Positions 22,701-35,221 of a stretch of 64,000 bases of DNA are shown piece by piece. The notes below the pieces were generated by a model. The model saw only the letters and a program-made list of their open reading frames with translations. It was not told where the DNA came from and searched no databases. The DNA comes from Dipetalonema caudispina (Eukaryota; Nematoda; Chromadorea; Rhabditida; Onchocercidae): positions 2,946-66,945 of the forward strand of contig JABVXV010000200.1 of NCBI GenBank assembly GCA_013365325.1. The letters are read 5' to 3'. A program made the translations under genes and the position numbers. How positions within the stretch are numbered: position 1 is the first letter of the stretch; each line of letters begins with the position of its first letter.

Positions 22701-24275
22701 TATCTACGTAAATAAGCAGCAACATTGGTTTTACACTTATACTAGAATGAGAAAATTCTGCAGCTTACCTGATATTAATCCTCCTACCATTCTAATATTC
22801 GTTTCAAAAACGGACACAACCAAATTTGAATCGAATCGAACATTCTTTACAATTCGTTCCACAGACTTCTCGAACTCATTCAATTCACCCAATACGACCA
22901 ACGCATCCAGTGAATCGACAAGAGTTAATGAAAAACTGCAAATTTTTTCAAACTAACTACATTTTCATCCCAAAAATAAAGCCATTAAAAGTCACTGAAA
23001 TTTAAATTCCTTTTACCAAAGGTATCAATCACTATATCAAAAGTGGGAAGTGTCTCGAAAACGACTGACGTACCCACCACTGGGTACTTACTTACCTAAC
23101 GTTGATAGTAAAAACTCCCTGCAAGAAATGCGTTGCCCAAGACAGGAATCGAACCTGTGTCGCCACGGCCACAACGTGGAGTACTAACCACTATACTACT
23201 TGGGCCAACATTAAAACCCTTAACAACTTATCAAGTGAGGTATTCAAATTTCTGTGGAAATCTCGAAAGACAGAAATTTCAATCGAAAAGAAAGGAAAAA
23301 GATTGAAAGAGAAAAATTTTAAATTATGTACAAATTAATTAGCATAATATATATTTTCTTACAATAATGGAAACATCTTTTAATGTTCAATTTCTGAACA
23401 AATTGTCGTTAATAATTTCGTGTTGATGAAATGCAAATTTGTTGATAATATTAAATAAAATACGAAATTTATGAATTTTGCTGGGGAAACAACATCCTTT
23501 GTTACTTGATTTCTAACATGCATTAGATTTTGCAAACAGTTATATTGGGATACAAAAACATTATACTTCTTATTATTAGGAAGAAACATGTCATTATTTT
23601 TCATTTCGTCTTTTAACATGTATTTATCTTCTTATAATATTGTCGAGATGGACAAGATCAGAAAGCTAACATTAGTAAGATACTTATTACTACAGTTTGC
23701 AGAAGAAATTTACAAGAACTTCAAGAAGAAATAGTTAAGACAGTTTTAAATTGAAAAGCCTTAAACAAGCTTTCTAAATGTTTGTTATGGATGTCAACTA
23801 ATTAACATGAAATATTATGTAAGCAATTATTAGAAGAAAACTTACTTCCCTAAAGCGTCATCAACATCCCCTCGTGGTGGTGTAACACCTCGTTGTCGTC
23901 CCTTACATGACAATGGCATTAGTTCATCATGAGGATATGCATATTTCATGTACGAATTATATCCGTGCATGAACATCTCTTTTGCTTGAAGCCTGTAACA
24001 GCATATCACCAAATAACAAAATGAAAAAGAGGCAACTGTTCCTCCCTGTCGTTTAAAATTACCTTCACTTAACGCTGTTATTTCGATAGTTAAGAGATTA
24101 ACACCAAATGATTGATCTAATAGTTGATTGAAAATTACCTGAGGGCAATTCTATCAATCTTTTCATTGTCGAATGCTTTATCACATGAAACCAAACCGAT
24201 ATATATGTGCAAAAAGTATACACTGTACATAAGCTGATTCACTGAACTCCACCACCTCCATATACTGTCTAGCAT
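13711..24275 (-). CDS. EDEM3: EDEM3: GH47 mannosidase-like ERAD factor with PA domain
   Basis: ER degradation-enhancing mannosidase-like protein, which trims mannose on misfolded glycoproteins to mark them for ERAD. Exons: 24139-24275, 23846-23992, 22769-22935, 22362-22504, 21970-22201, 21637-21734, 21223-21411, 20844-20987, 20642-20727, 20352-20529, about 20197-19918, one near 19480-19560, 19265-19394, 16763-16847, 16358-16464, 15954-16119, 15315-15571, 15077-15190, 14432-14706, 13711-13855. An N-terminal hydrophobic segment ([16 protein letters not shown]) precedes GH47 blocks [96 protein letters not shown] and [10 protein letters not shown]. The PA domain carries [19 protein letters not shown] and [17 protein letters not shown]. 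The last two exons resemble nothing I recognise, and there is no KDEL-like end (ends CNTSK). Phases do not close around 20197-19480. A tRNA and an alternative last exon lie in its introns. Confidence 0.92.
16848..19264. other. EDEM3 2.4-kb intron
   Basis: Intron between the last GH47-linked exon and the first PA-linked exon. Besides the candidate alternative last exon at 18374-18757 it contains only AT-rich DNA with homopolymers, for example A runs near 17320-17339 and 17862-17875. Confidence 0.65.
18374..18757 (-). CDS. Candidate alternative last exon: membrane anchor and acidic tail
   Basis: Begins after a strong acceptor (CTGTTTTCAG) and stays open for 127 codons to a stop at 18374. The preceding EDEM3 exon (ends 19265) is phase 0, and this exon reads on in phase 0, exactly as the competing PA-domain exon at 16847 does. 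It encodes an acidic Glu/Thr linker, one strong transmembrane segment ([20 protein letters not shown] and onward), the basic stop-transfer RIIAIRR, and a tail with seven consecutive Asp residues ending DASS. If used, it would give a PA-less, membrane-anchored EDEM form. It could instead be the end of an unrelated gene. No AATAAA is obvious downstream. No homologue is recognised. Confidence 0.5.
   Translation of the reverse strand, partial: GEANEFTTETETVLAESDNMLNSVCMLDNSASVKKQANIYIVHPSHAAVTQLLSMIMLVVLLWLSVMVVAAIVVCVAVCGYRIIAIRRPVVANTVNADEPNASECVKIKHDDDDDDDSDNVTSDASS
23134..23205 (-). tRNA. tRNA-His (anticodon GTG)
   Basis: The minus strand gives a 72-base cloverleaf. The acceptor stem GCCCAAG pairs with CTTGGGC, followed by discriminator A. 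The D arm contains TAGTGGTTAGTA (A box), the anticodon loop TTGTGGC sits on a CCACG/CGTGG stem, and the T arm contains GGTTCGATTCC (B box). CCA is not encoded, as expected in eukaryotes. A TTTTT at 23110-23114 follows, suiting RNA polymerase III termination. The gene lies in EDEM3 intron 2, in the same orientation as the host gene. Confidence 0.97.
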
Positions 24276-27200
24276 ATTTATGGCCTTGGCTACGAAGTAA
24301 AAAAAAAAGTACAGTCAATCGAACACCAGAGAAATGGAAATGCAAATAAATGCAACGCCAACTTCACCACCGAATCTTATACATGTTGAATCCACAATCC
24401 TGAAATTACCGAGAATTAATTATCTACCGATAAAATATCAATTAAAAGAATGTCGCCAGGAACATTTCTTGTTTCACCAATATTAAAACAAATAATATAA
24501 TCCGATCATAAAAACAATAACATCCTAATATCCAAGCATTCCTTTAATTCAAACAATATTCAAACAAAAATTAACGTTAATATGGCGTGAAGCTGCATGC
24601 CTCTTTCCTAAACATTTGTTAGCTTACCATCATTCCAAAGTTTACCAATACAAATTATATCAACAGGTTTATCATCATCCCTAAACTTATCATATACTTG
24701 TCTTTGCATCACATTTCAAGAAATACGCAATAAATTGAATGGAAAATAAGTATTAAAAGTATGGAATAATTTACAAACTAACAATTCATTACTATATCCT
24801 TAAGTCATGTAGTCCTGTACTACTTGATCGCTTATCCCATTCAAAGCAACTTCTTATTTAGATGGATGTATGGTAGTTTTCTAGGAACAAAAATTCACCA
24901 CTACAACTATAAAACGTAATATAATGATTACGCAGAATTGATCAAGAGTCATTTGTCAAAAAAAAAAAAAAAAAAATTAGCACATCGATATTTACTGTTC
25001 AGTAATAAATAATCAAATCTACAACGAATTAATATCTATCTGAATCAAATCAAACATTATTCCTAGCAATGCTTCAAATTAAGCATACATTATATCATCG
25101 CTATTATCATATGCGACAATTATCTTCAAATTAAACCTGGAATATGCGACAATTATCTTCAAATTAAACCTGGAATATCCATCATAGACATCCATATTAC
25201 CACCTGAAATGACACACTTCTGATATTACTATTCATGGAAAACACTAAAATATCCAACAATAATTATATCATTGAAATGATATCATCAAACTTTGCGAAG
25301 TATTAAATATCTGTAATCATTTAAAAAACAATACTTTCATAACTCTAACGTTAACAGATGATACTTAAAGAGAAATCAAATAGAATTCACATCCATGAAA
25401 CACAAAACAAACAAAATGATGATGATGAGAAAGAAGATGGAAAATAATAGCTTGTATTTTCTACCCAAAAACTTGTTTTCTTTTTCTTTTTTTTTTCATC
25501 AAAATATTACCAATAGATAGATAGAAAGAATTCATTGAATAATTTAGAATATTTTCAGCATATCTTTCTAACATTCATTTTTAAGATTTCTTCACAAAGT
25601 AATAATTTATCAAATAAAATATATGAATAAACTTCCTAATCTAATTAATTCAATAAAGTATAACATTTTCGTAATAGCATTAAAATATTCATCATTTTTT
25701 AATTAGAATATTTACAAACATTTTAATCGAAAATATTCTTGTATCAAAAGATGACAAATAATTTTTCAACATTCTTCTCGAAAATGTTATACTTTTTAAA
25801 TCAATCAATCCTTCCGCAAAATGAAATTATCTTTTTCTCATATGAATAATTTCTAAAACACAACAAAAATAACTTTTCAACTTCTTATTTTCAATCAATA
25901 ATTGTAATATTATCAATAATAACTCGCATATCAGTGCAATATCGTTTCCTCCAGAAGAAATTCCGTACTTCGTCCTATGAACCATTCCCTCTACAACAAC
26001 ATTGCAAATTGAAAGCTTTATCAATCCTTCCGATACAATCAAACATTCTAATCTCAGAAAATATTTGAATTGCTAATTTAATTTGAATCTCATTAAATTA
26101 AAAATCAAAAAAATATATTTTCATTTATAAATTGTATTATTAGTAAATGAGAAAAGATGAAAATTGATGAAATGAAATGCATTCAATAATATAAATATCA
26201 TTGAAATGTTAATAATGTTTGTTGTTCTCATTTGAGAATGGAAGAAAAGATAGGAAAATTTTGCAAAATACCGGGAATACTTGAATAAAGGAAGCATAGA
26301 AATGCAATAATCTGAACTTGCTTTGACAATTTTCATGATAAACATGTTTTGATAAACAAGTTTTAACTGGCATAAAATAATTTATTATTCATATTTGCAT
26401 CTAAAAACAATGATTAAAATTTATCGTCAGGAAAGTTTCATGCATATTATACAAATCATTGGTTTATATGAAAACGATTGGTTTTAAAAATTTTGAAAAA
26501 AAAGAAAAAAAAAAAACTTGTTATTGAATAATAGAAGAATAAAAATTACTATTCGGCGATAATATGTCATTACATAGGAAATGATGATACGATTACGTGT
26601 ATCATTTTCGAAAGTATAATTTAAATACGTCAGCTTACCCTATGTAAATTCTTCAGCGTAGTATTTTTCATTAGAATTACTAATTTAAAATCATAAAATA
26701 TTGCATCAAAAAAATATCAACAATATTTCAGATGCATAAATTGAGAGAAGAATAAAGATCTCCATATTCTTGAAGTTTCAAATTCCAAATTTTGAAATTT
26801 CATTAAATTAGAGTACTCATTGAATTACTGAATGATGTGGAATGTTATAATTCCATCCAACTATAACTATTAGTACAATTTTAAAAGTTCTGGAATGTTT
26901 ACTATAAGATTATTCCTTTCGCTATTTCCATCAAATTATTCATTATTTTCTAACAGCCTATCAAAGCTATCATTACTTTCTCAATCCTTTTTTTTTTTCT
27001 TCTGTTCAAATAATAAATCTTCAAATGCTAAAAGAACTTTGATCAATCAACAATGCTCCTGAAATAATGAACGAAAAAGAATGAAAATTCGAAATTACCA
27101 ATGGAAAATTATTGATTAATGATGCAACTGACAAATCAGCTTCCGACATTTATTTAATTTTAAGTAAGAAGTTTTAAATAATGAACAAATCAACAATCTA

Positions 27201-27492
27201 AGAGGGATAAAATAATTTCGTTATTCACAATACGAACATTGGAAAAACATGCGATAAAAAAATCACCTTCAAATCTTTTTTGCTATACGGTCGAATCGAT
27301 TAAACATTACAAGTTTTCCTAATTTTTCAGTATAAATTTTTCATCTTTTCAAAGTATTTCCTACTCAGTTTTCAGTTAGTACAGCCTTCGATGGATTTGC
27401 TAAAAGAGGGAAAAAGAACTTCACAAAATTAACATTGGCAAATTAATAATGATAATCGGATGAATAGAAAACATAAAGTCAGAACTAAACAG
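24276..27492. other. 3.2-kb non-coding region between EARS2 and EDEM3
   Basis: No supported gene. It must contain the EDEM3 promoter and the EARS2 3' flank. Visible are a CTTCGTAG acceptor-like site just upstream of the EDEM3 start, a 33-bp tandem duplication, an A homopolymer at about 24959-24977 and generally AT-rich sequence. The longest frames (60-75 codons) are low-complexity and show no motif. Confidence 0.6.
25109..25174. repeat. 33-bp perfect tandem duplication
   Basis: A 33-base unit beginning ATATGCGACAATTATC occurs twice back to back without mismatches, implying a recent duplication. Confidence 0.93.
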
Positions 27493-30459
27493 CTAAACTG
27501 CTGATGACAATTTCGATCCTCTTAACATTTCAACCATAGTTGAAAATCTCCTCAAGCATTCCTTTTTTCCGAAGAACTTAAATAGTTCCATAATTGGTGG
27601 CCCATTTTGGCAATCGATTAGCGCTAAACGTATAATCCGAAATATTTGGGGATGTGTAATATCGTGTCTGGAAGCTAACGTTTTCATATAATCCATATTC
27701 CAATCTTCGCAATTCATAATATCATTGAGAATAGACGATACGACGAGCGCATCGTACTGAGAAAGCATTTTTTCCGGACTAGCTGATCGTAAGAAGTAAT
27801 ATTTAAAATCACTATTGGTTAACTGTTGCAGGTAACATAGCTTTTGATCCGTTTGTTTAAACAAATCAAGCACCTTCTTCACATAATCAGGATCAGCAAT
27901 CAATTCTGCAGCAGCTTCTGGAAATGTCCTCTGAAGACGTCTCATAATTTCTGGCACTAATTGCTTATCAACATCAGCATTCCGTATCGCTTTGTGGCCA
28001 TATGCATCAAGAACCAATTGATCCAACTGAAGATATTGAAATTAGAATTACTGCAAATTTTTTGAATATCTCGAAGACAAACTAATTAAAGTCGCAAAAC
28101 TCGAAATAAGCATCTTGGCCCTACTTGATTATTTGTTCAATAAAATTTATATAATGCTCAAGAAAAAAAAATCATAACATACCATTATATTTCGCTTGCC
28201 AATTAAATTAACATCGAATTTTCTTATCATCTCATCCAGTGTGTAGAGCTTTGATGCATCGAAATCTCGAATACCACTTCCATTACGACACAAATAATTC
28301 AGCACCGCAATTGGCAAATATCCTCTGTCGATATCATAAAATTCCACAAAAACATCCTACAGGCACGTCCAATAAGAATACTTACATTTGAAACATTTTG
28401 AAATTTTTATTTCAAAAACTTTTTTTACATTAACCAATTTATATGCAAAAAATAAAAATTAAAGCTGCAAATAAACCTTGTCACGTTTCGAAAGTTTCTT
28501 TTTGCTACTTCTTACCAGCAATGGAAGATGAATCCACATAGGAGACGACCACCCAAAAGCTCTGTAATTGAAAAGTCAAAAGCACATTAAGCCAATCAAG
28601 TTTATTTTACTATAAGAAATTATAAAATAAAATAGTAGCAAATCTACCTATACACAAATTCTTTTGTTCATCTGTTCTAAATATGTGGTACTTCTTAAAA
28701 CCATATATTAAGTCAATAAAATGCCCCATCACTTTGCCATTTTGTCATAAATCGGATTCAATCAATCTGCCAGTTTTGCTAAATAACAGATGAATCTTTT
28801 ATTATAACTGATTATTTACTGATAAAGTTGCATATGTTTCGAGACAGATGTAAGCCATTCAGAACCACGTATTACATGACTGATTCGCATCTGATGATCA
28901 TCAACAACATTCGCCAAGTGATAGGTTGGAAATAAATCAGTTTTCATCAGTATGAAATCTCCTTCATCGCTCTTCTGTGTAATTTCACCAAAAATTTGAT
29001 CCTTAAAATCCTTATTTAGAGAAAAAAGAAAACTGGAAACAGAATAAATGATATTCTTCGGATTTGAAAAAATTGTCTTAAGAATTGTGTAATATGTTAT
29101 TCCAGGAAACACAAAATTCTGGAAAAAGTTAAAAGTCATTACCTTGAAAAATACTTCCTTCCGTTGTAATTTAAATCTAACAACATAATTTTCACCATTC
29201 TCCAGTCTCTTCTTGACTTCCTCATCAGACAGTCCACGACAATGGTTGTCATATTTGGGTACTTCATGACGTCTAGCCGCTTCTCGGCGTAACATATCCA
29301 AACGCTTAAATATCATAGTAATGTAGACATGAAATATAGAAGCTATGGGAGAAGCTAATAACACTAGAATAACGATAATTGATGAAAATTAACAAAAAAA
29401 TTGAAAATCCAAACTTTAGAATTAAATCAAAATCGTTTGTTAAGGAAAAAAAAATCGCCCAATTGTCGGAAAATGCATACTTACTTCCAAATTTTGTTTT
29501 ACTCTTCGACAAATGCCGAAATGTCAAATCCCTTATCGTTAAAAACTGATGAAAAAAAGGAAGGAATCGAAAAAGAATAAAACAAAAAGAATTAATATTT
29601 ATACTTAATGTTTGATGTGAAGCATCCGGACGCATCAGGATTTGTAATTGAGATAATTTCAGTTTTCAACATATTTAACAAAATTACCAAATTAACGGCC
29701 TAAAATACCTACTGTTTTCGTACAAAAGCATCGGTATGCATTACGACTATCAATGAGTTGCTCAACAGCATCCTGGTAAATTGCCTTTCTTTCAGATTGT
29801 GAATATGGTCCGAATTTCCCACTGTTAGAGGGTCCTTCATCCCGAAAAAGCTCATACCGGTCCAATGTTGCTTCTATCTGAATGAAAACAGTTCATAAAT
29901 TTTATTTATTTAAATGTTGTCTTTAAACTTACTGGAAGATTGCACTTGAAAAGCACACGAAAAGCAATCATAAATGATACTAATGTTATGTTAGCATTTT
30001 ATCGCATATAACTTAAACGAAAAGCACTAAATGAATTAAATGGAAAAAAGCAATCACGAAAAACTAGTTTTTTAGAAAAAAGAATCATTAAGAATTTAAA
30101 GCTTAAATAGAAATATGAAGCATAGTCTCATCGAAATGGAAATTAAATAATCTTTCGATGCGATTAAATTTGATTTTTGCTTCTCTTCATTGAAATAAAT
30201 AACATAATGACATATAAACCTGCTGAACGGCACCAGGAACCAAGCGTTGCTGGTCGGTATCTTCGATTCGCAAAACAAATTTGCCTCCTTGTGATCGAGC
30301 AAACAGAAAATTGTAAAATGCCGTTCTCAGACCACCCAAATGCAAATTACCGGTTGGAGAAGGAGCGAAACGTACACGAACTTCATCATAAGTTTGTTTT
30401 CTGCAGAAACTTCTTGTAGAGTTGACCAGCTGGAGGGTGCATGTTGAAGTCTTTAACAT
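27493..30459 (-). CDS. EARS2: Mitochondrial glutamyl-tRNA synthetase
   Basis: Class I aminoacyl-tRNA synthetase that charges mitochondrial tRNA with glutamate. Seven exons, all in phase: 30220-30459, 29713-29877, 29143-29304, 28820-29010, 28477-28561, 28183-28356, 27493-28026, giving 516 residues, close to the usual length. The N-terminus ([20 protein letters not shown]) is rich in Ser/Thr/Arg and acid-free, as a mitochondrial targeting peptide should be. The HIGH-type motif is [19 protein letters not shown], followed by [59 protein letters not shown] and a KMSKS-equivalent KKLSKRDK. The anticodon-binding C-terminus lies in the last exon. In the KMSKS loop the usual NRDGSKLSKR is [10 protein letters not shown]. 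The neighbouring phosphatidylserine synthase is on the same strand, but 1.25 kb separates them. Confidence 0.96.
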
Positions 30460-31713
30460 TGCTAATATCTCCTTTCAATGTTTACAATAGCTTTACATTT
30501 CCAGACAAATTTTTTCCATCTGAAATGTATCAGAAGAGATAAATTACTTATTAAGAGTTACAAAAATCACGCATTTCCAAAGAACTGTAAAATGCAACTA
30601 ACAAAAAATGCAAATAACAAACTTTGAATGTTGTTTGAACTGAGCAAAAATAAAAAAAATTCGTACTATGACATCGAAATAAGCAGGAGTTTTAAAGATT
30701 TGAAGGTAAAAACCAAAATTTTTGAGATTTTATTTATAAAGTTTACATAGTCCGAATACCATTCATTGTTATTCATTGCTATTTTACTTACTATCTAAGG
30801 TTACTGATTTCGAACATTCCTTTTTTTCAATCTCACTCCCAAATATTTTATTATATCAAAGTGAACTACCACTGATACTTTCTGAATGTTATGGCATTAA
30901 CATAACGCCTAAATGCCACGTTGGAGAAAATCAATCGTTTTAATTCACTTTAATGTTTTCATTTAGCAATTAACTCGGGAAAAATTAAAAATAGCATAGT
31001 GATGTGACATGAGCGAATAAAGGAAGTAACAGAATATACAAATTTTTTTTAACTGAATAGAGATTACAGTATAAATGATGGCATGCGGCACTTTTACAGG
31101 GAAAAGAATTTCACGCAAAAAGGACGTGAAACATGAATGAATGACGCAGGAAGAGATGTCTACCTGGAAGCATACAGTAAGCATGTACAGTTTATCATTG
31201 CAAAATTAGTAAAATGAATGGCAGAAGTTGCATTATTCGCTAGAAAACTAAATTATTCCTAATAATCTATTCATCACATATATCCTATTAGTTCATTTCA
31301 TCACATTAGTTTTACTTCAAGTTCTAATCTAATGCTGGCTTCTAACGTTGAAAGGTATCCAGCTATTTTATATAATGAGATAATACATATTTGCAACATT
31401 GACATTAAACATTTGTAAATGCTTCATATCTAACCAGCAAGGAACAGATTTTTAGATTACTTAGAGATGAATAATATGCTGCAATCAAGTATGTCACGTA
31501 TGTCTCTAAACCCATAGGATAAATCCTACAATGCGGTTGAAAATGGTTATATTAGGATTTCACTGCTATTCGCATATAAATTTGACTGTTCTCTATATAT
31601 CAAATTTCTAATTAAGCTAAAAATAAGTTACAATAGGCAAAAGATGTATGTCCACACAGAAAAAAGTATTTCCTCCACTTGCGTTCATATTTCCTCCACT
31701 TGCGTTCATCTGA
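30460..31713. other. Spacer between phosphatidylserine synthase and EARS2
   Basis: AT-rich, with no supported gene. It carries the EARS2 promoter or leader (an ATATTAG acceptor-like site lies 2 bases before the EARS2 ATG) and the 3' flank of the phosphatidylserine synthase gene, including a 21-bp tandem duplication. Confidence 0.6.
31667..31708. repeat. 21-bp tandem duplication just after a stop codon
   Basis: Two perfect copies of a 21-base unit. Read on the minus strand in the frame of the phosphatidylserine synthase they give two copies of ERKWRKY, starting three codons after the TGA stop at 31714. Confidence 0.92.
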
Positions 31714-34700
31714 TCAGGTGAAATCCGATTCGGATATATTCAATCGTTTCCGACGAGCCTTTACTTCATCAGTGAGCGCGCCAAGATTTTCATGGCTTGA
31801 ATCTAGATAACAATCCCGTAAGCAACCATTTATGTTCACTTTTTTCGTTTTCTGTAATAAAGGATAAATACAACAATGGAATAAATGCATCTTATTCAAT
31901 AATAAAAGAAAACAGTTAAACTCGGTTACTATTGAGCAAGTTCATTTTAAATCAATCTTGATTATTTACTAATGCAAAAAAAAACTGTTTTAGAACCGTT
32001 AATCGTGCTGCAGCACATTCAAAATGTGTTATGATTCCTTAATGAAAAATTTAGACTGAAAATTTTGTGGAAAAAATCTGGTAGGACAGAAACGAGATAA
32101 ATTTATCAAGAATATGTTATCTTCTAGTCTATGAATTGCAGAGTGATAAAATTACAAGACTAACCGTGAACTTTTTTACCCACCATACTGACATCCAAAC
32201 AGATGCCAATGTACCAACAGCCTGCAATTTCGTTTTATTATCGTGGTATCGAAGAGAATTAGAAAAATAATATTTTTGAGAAATCAACTAACATCGTTAC
32301 TATAGTTCTACTGTTTCTACAATACCTCAGAGTAACTAATTAAAACAAACCATAAAACAAATCCATGAAACAATTAACGTTAGCTTAACACGAGGAAGCT
32401 GTGGTCGTCCAAACTTGATGCAAATCGATGCTTCTAAAGTACAAATAGCCACATACACCCAACTTTGCATACCCATACGATTGATCCGCGGATCCGTAGC
32501 GAATAAATAAAACTGTCGTATCGTTGGGGCTGATATGAAGGCAATTAAAATGATCCTTGAAAACACCAATGGGTGTGATGTGTCCACCGCAAATATATGC
32601 TTCAGAAAAAAGGTATTTAATTCCGTTATCTGAAAATCAAAACTCACTAAAAAAAAAGTCTCATCAGAGGGTTAATATAACAGTATGGCAAATAAAATTT
32701 TCAAACAGCAGATTCCGATATTCACGATCCCGGTCATAAAATGAAGCATACCAGCCAAACTAAGACAAATCCATAAATTGCCAGCATTCTTCTCAGAGCG
32801 CAGTTATTATACCAGTCCACCTTCATCCAGCTTTCGGGAGTAAATTGAAGCACAGCTCGTTTGAACTTACCTCGCGCTGTTTTAATATCTCTGAAAATTT
32901 AAATTAATCTAAATCAAGTCAAAAAATGCAACTGATTACCAAGGTGAAGGTTACATCACCAAACATTATTGCCGGGATTTGTTAACATAAATATATTTCT
33001 TAATTTATAGAATATCCCACTCTAAACTACTGCAGTTAAGTGTAGTAAGTTACTTAATGCTTTCCCAGTGGAACTGTCGCATTTCAAAAAAGTGTGACAA
33101 CCATATGCCAAACCATATACCCAATCCATTACACAACAAAATATCCAAAATAATCGCATCCCACCAACACTCTTGAAAGTTTGGTAATAAGTGAGCGAAA
33201 AACACCTAAATCAAATATTTTAACCAATGTTTTCAGTTAAAGGCATGAAAAAACTTGAACAAACTACATAAAATTAAAGAGTACGGAGTTAAAAAAAATT
33301 AAGACAAACCAACCATTTTGGGGGACAAAAAATATAAAGTACCTCAGTTAATTCCCAGGCGATACTGATATACCAACATATGATAGAATGGCGAATAAGC
33401 AAAGCTTTCATGGCCCAACCAACAAAATGACCAATAGCAAATATATCCATGTAGCCCCATAGTCGCTCTAATGTGATATCAGAACAGTTAACAGCATAAG
33501 CCTTAATAGAAACTAACAGTTACAAACATTCTCGTTCAACAATATCGACAAGGATTATTTGTTGAAGAATTATATATATATATAATTGTTAAGGTGGTAG
33601 CAACGTAACCTAAATAAAGCATCATTTTCATCAATTTTAAAGCATGAAAAAATTCTAGTATGACTCGGAATAGAAGGAAAACTTACTTTTTCATCCAATT
33701 TTTCCTTGCTTAAGCCTTGTGGATCAAGCCATTTCAGCACATCTTTTATATCACGAAAATTTTGAAACAATGCAAATTGAAGCATTAGTATATACAAGAC
33801 ACTCATACCAAAGATAATGCGCCAGAAAACCGGATGTGGACGGATAAATGGACCTAAAATTCCTCAAAAAAGGAATTGTCAACAGCATGAACAAACAAAA
33901 AGGAAAAGAAAAGGGCAACTGAGTTTACCATTTGGAAATGTGAGACCACTGACAACAAGAAATAAAACAACTGCAGCAGCAATACCGGCATAAATATTAA
34001 TTCCTGAATTGTCATCATTCCTGGAATATTCATTGCTCATAATTTTTGCAATCCTAATGTTAAAAGTGCTAGCTAAACTTTCTCATACTGATTATTAAAT
34101 CCACCAACAGATTTTAAATCTCTAAACAATATAACGAATCACGGAATCGTTACGATGTAAACTAAAATAGGAAATGAATAAGACGAGGTGTTTTCAAGCA
34201 TTGACTTGTTGAACAAAAAATAACTTGAGGCAACGAAAACTAAAGTGAAATGGCACATTACCTACTAAATGCAGGAATAACAAGCAACGCACAAATGATA
34301 ACAAGAACCGTAACCGTACGCGGCTTATAAAAAAATTCCAAAGTAACATCATTTACAACACGTTCATTGATAAGCCGATAATGTAAACAATCCAGCTCAC
34401 GCCCTGTATATTTCTGATGCTTTTTAGCACTAAAAATAATTAATTATATACACAAAATACAAAATATCGAAGCAAATTCATTTTAAAAATGAAAAGTTTG
34501 CGTATTTTCAGTTAACTTAAATAATTGCGACAACACATATTAATTCATTGACAAGCACAGCAATAAGATTAGCGGACTACTAAAGCCACAAATACATCCA
34601 TTTTTCGTTGATTTAAATAAATGAATTGACCAAATAAACTAATTCATGATCTAATAAATTTCTAATTTAAGAAATAAGCTTAAACATGGATAACAAGGAT

Positions 34701-35221
34701 AACGCGGCAATGTATGAGGGAGAAGATTGACAGAAACTTTAGGTAAATTCGAAGTAAAAGTAAAATAGTGAAATGAAGTAGTAAAGATGGAGTTCTCTAA
34801 ATTCACTGCTAGCCACTTCACGCTAACTTCCGCTACTATTCCTAGCAAAAATTATGATAAAAATACAGTAAAGTTAGATATTAACCGATATAGACATGAA
34901 AGTAATTGTCTTGAATAGATCACTGGTAAGTTACAAAATGAGATGAAGTAATGATAACTGAGTCAAATATATCAGTGATAATAATATGTTAGTGTTAGTG
35001 ATAGCCAAATAAGATCTTTTAGTAATAACTAACATGTTCGGTGCATCACTTTCATCGCCAGCATCATCGGCATCGGACAGTTGCGAAGGAACTTTTGCTG
35101 AATTTTGCAACTCGTCATTTAGACAATAATCTTTCACTTCATTATTCCTATGTTGCAACGAAACAACGACCGTCTGTACTGCCTTATCACCATCACTTTT
35201 CAGTCTTCTTCGCCGTATCAT
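31714..35221 (-). CDS. PTDSS1: Phosphatidylserine synthase (base-exchange type)
   Basis: Multi-pass ER enzyme that makes phosphatidylserine by exchanging serine for the head group of existing phospholipids. Ten exons in phase: 35034-35221, 34262-34429, 33929-34020, 33687-33853, 33343-33501, 33054-33205, 32752-32890, 32351-32629, 32165-32221, 31714-31851, giving 512 residues. Family blocks include the first membrane span ([16 protein letters not shown]), [37 protein letters not shown], the amphipathic conserved core [19 protein letters not shown] and [43 protein letters not shown] and [16 protein letters not shown]. The N-terminus ([10 protein letters not shown]) and C-terminus are hydrophilic. 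Which paralogue type (1 or 2) is not resolved, though the tail-half matches are closest to type 1 as I remember it. It is divergent from RBMX2 across a 2-kb shared upstream region. Confidence 0.95.

Noticed and set aside
9648..35221. A single minus-strand operon of PTDSS1, EARS2, EDEM3 and arginine kinase
   Set aside because: Gaps are 0.9-3.2 kb, far larger than typical nematode operon spacing, and functions are unrelated. Acceptor-like sites before start codons fit ordinary spliced-leader trans-splicing equally well.
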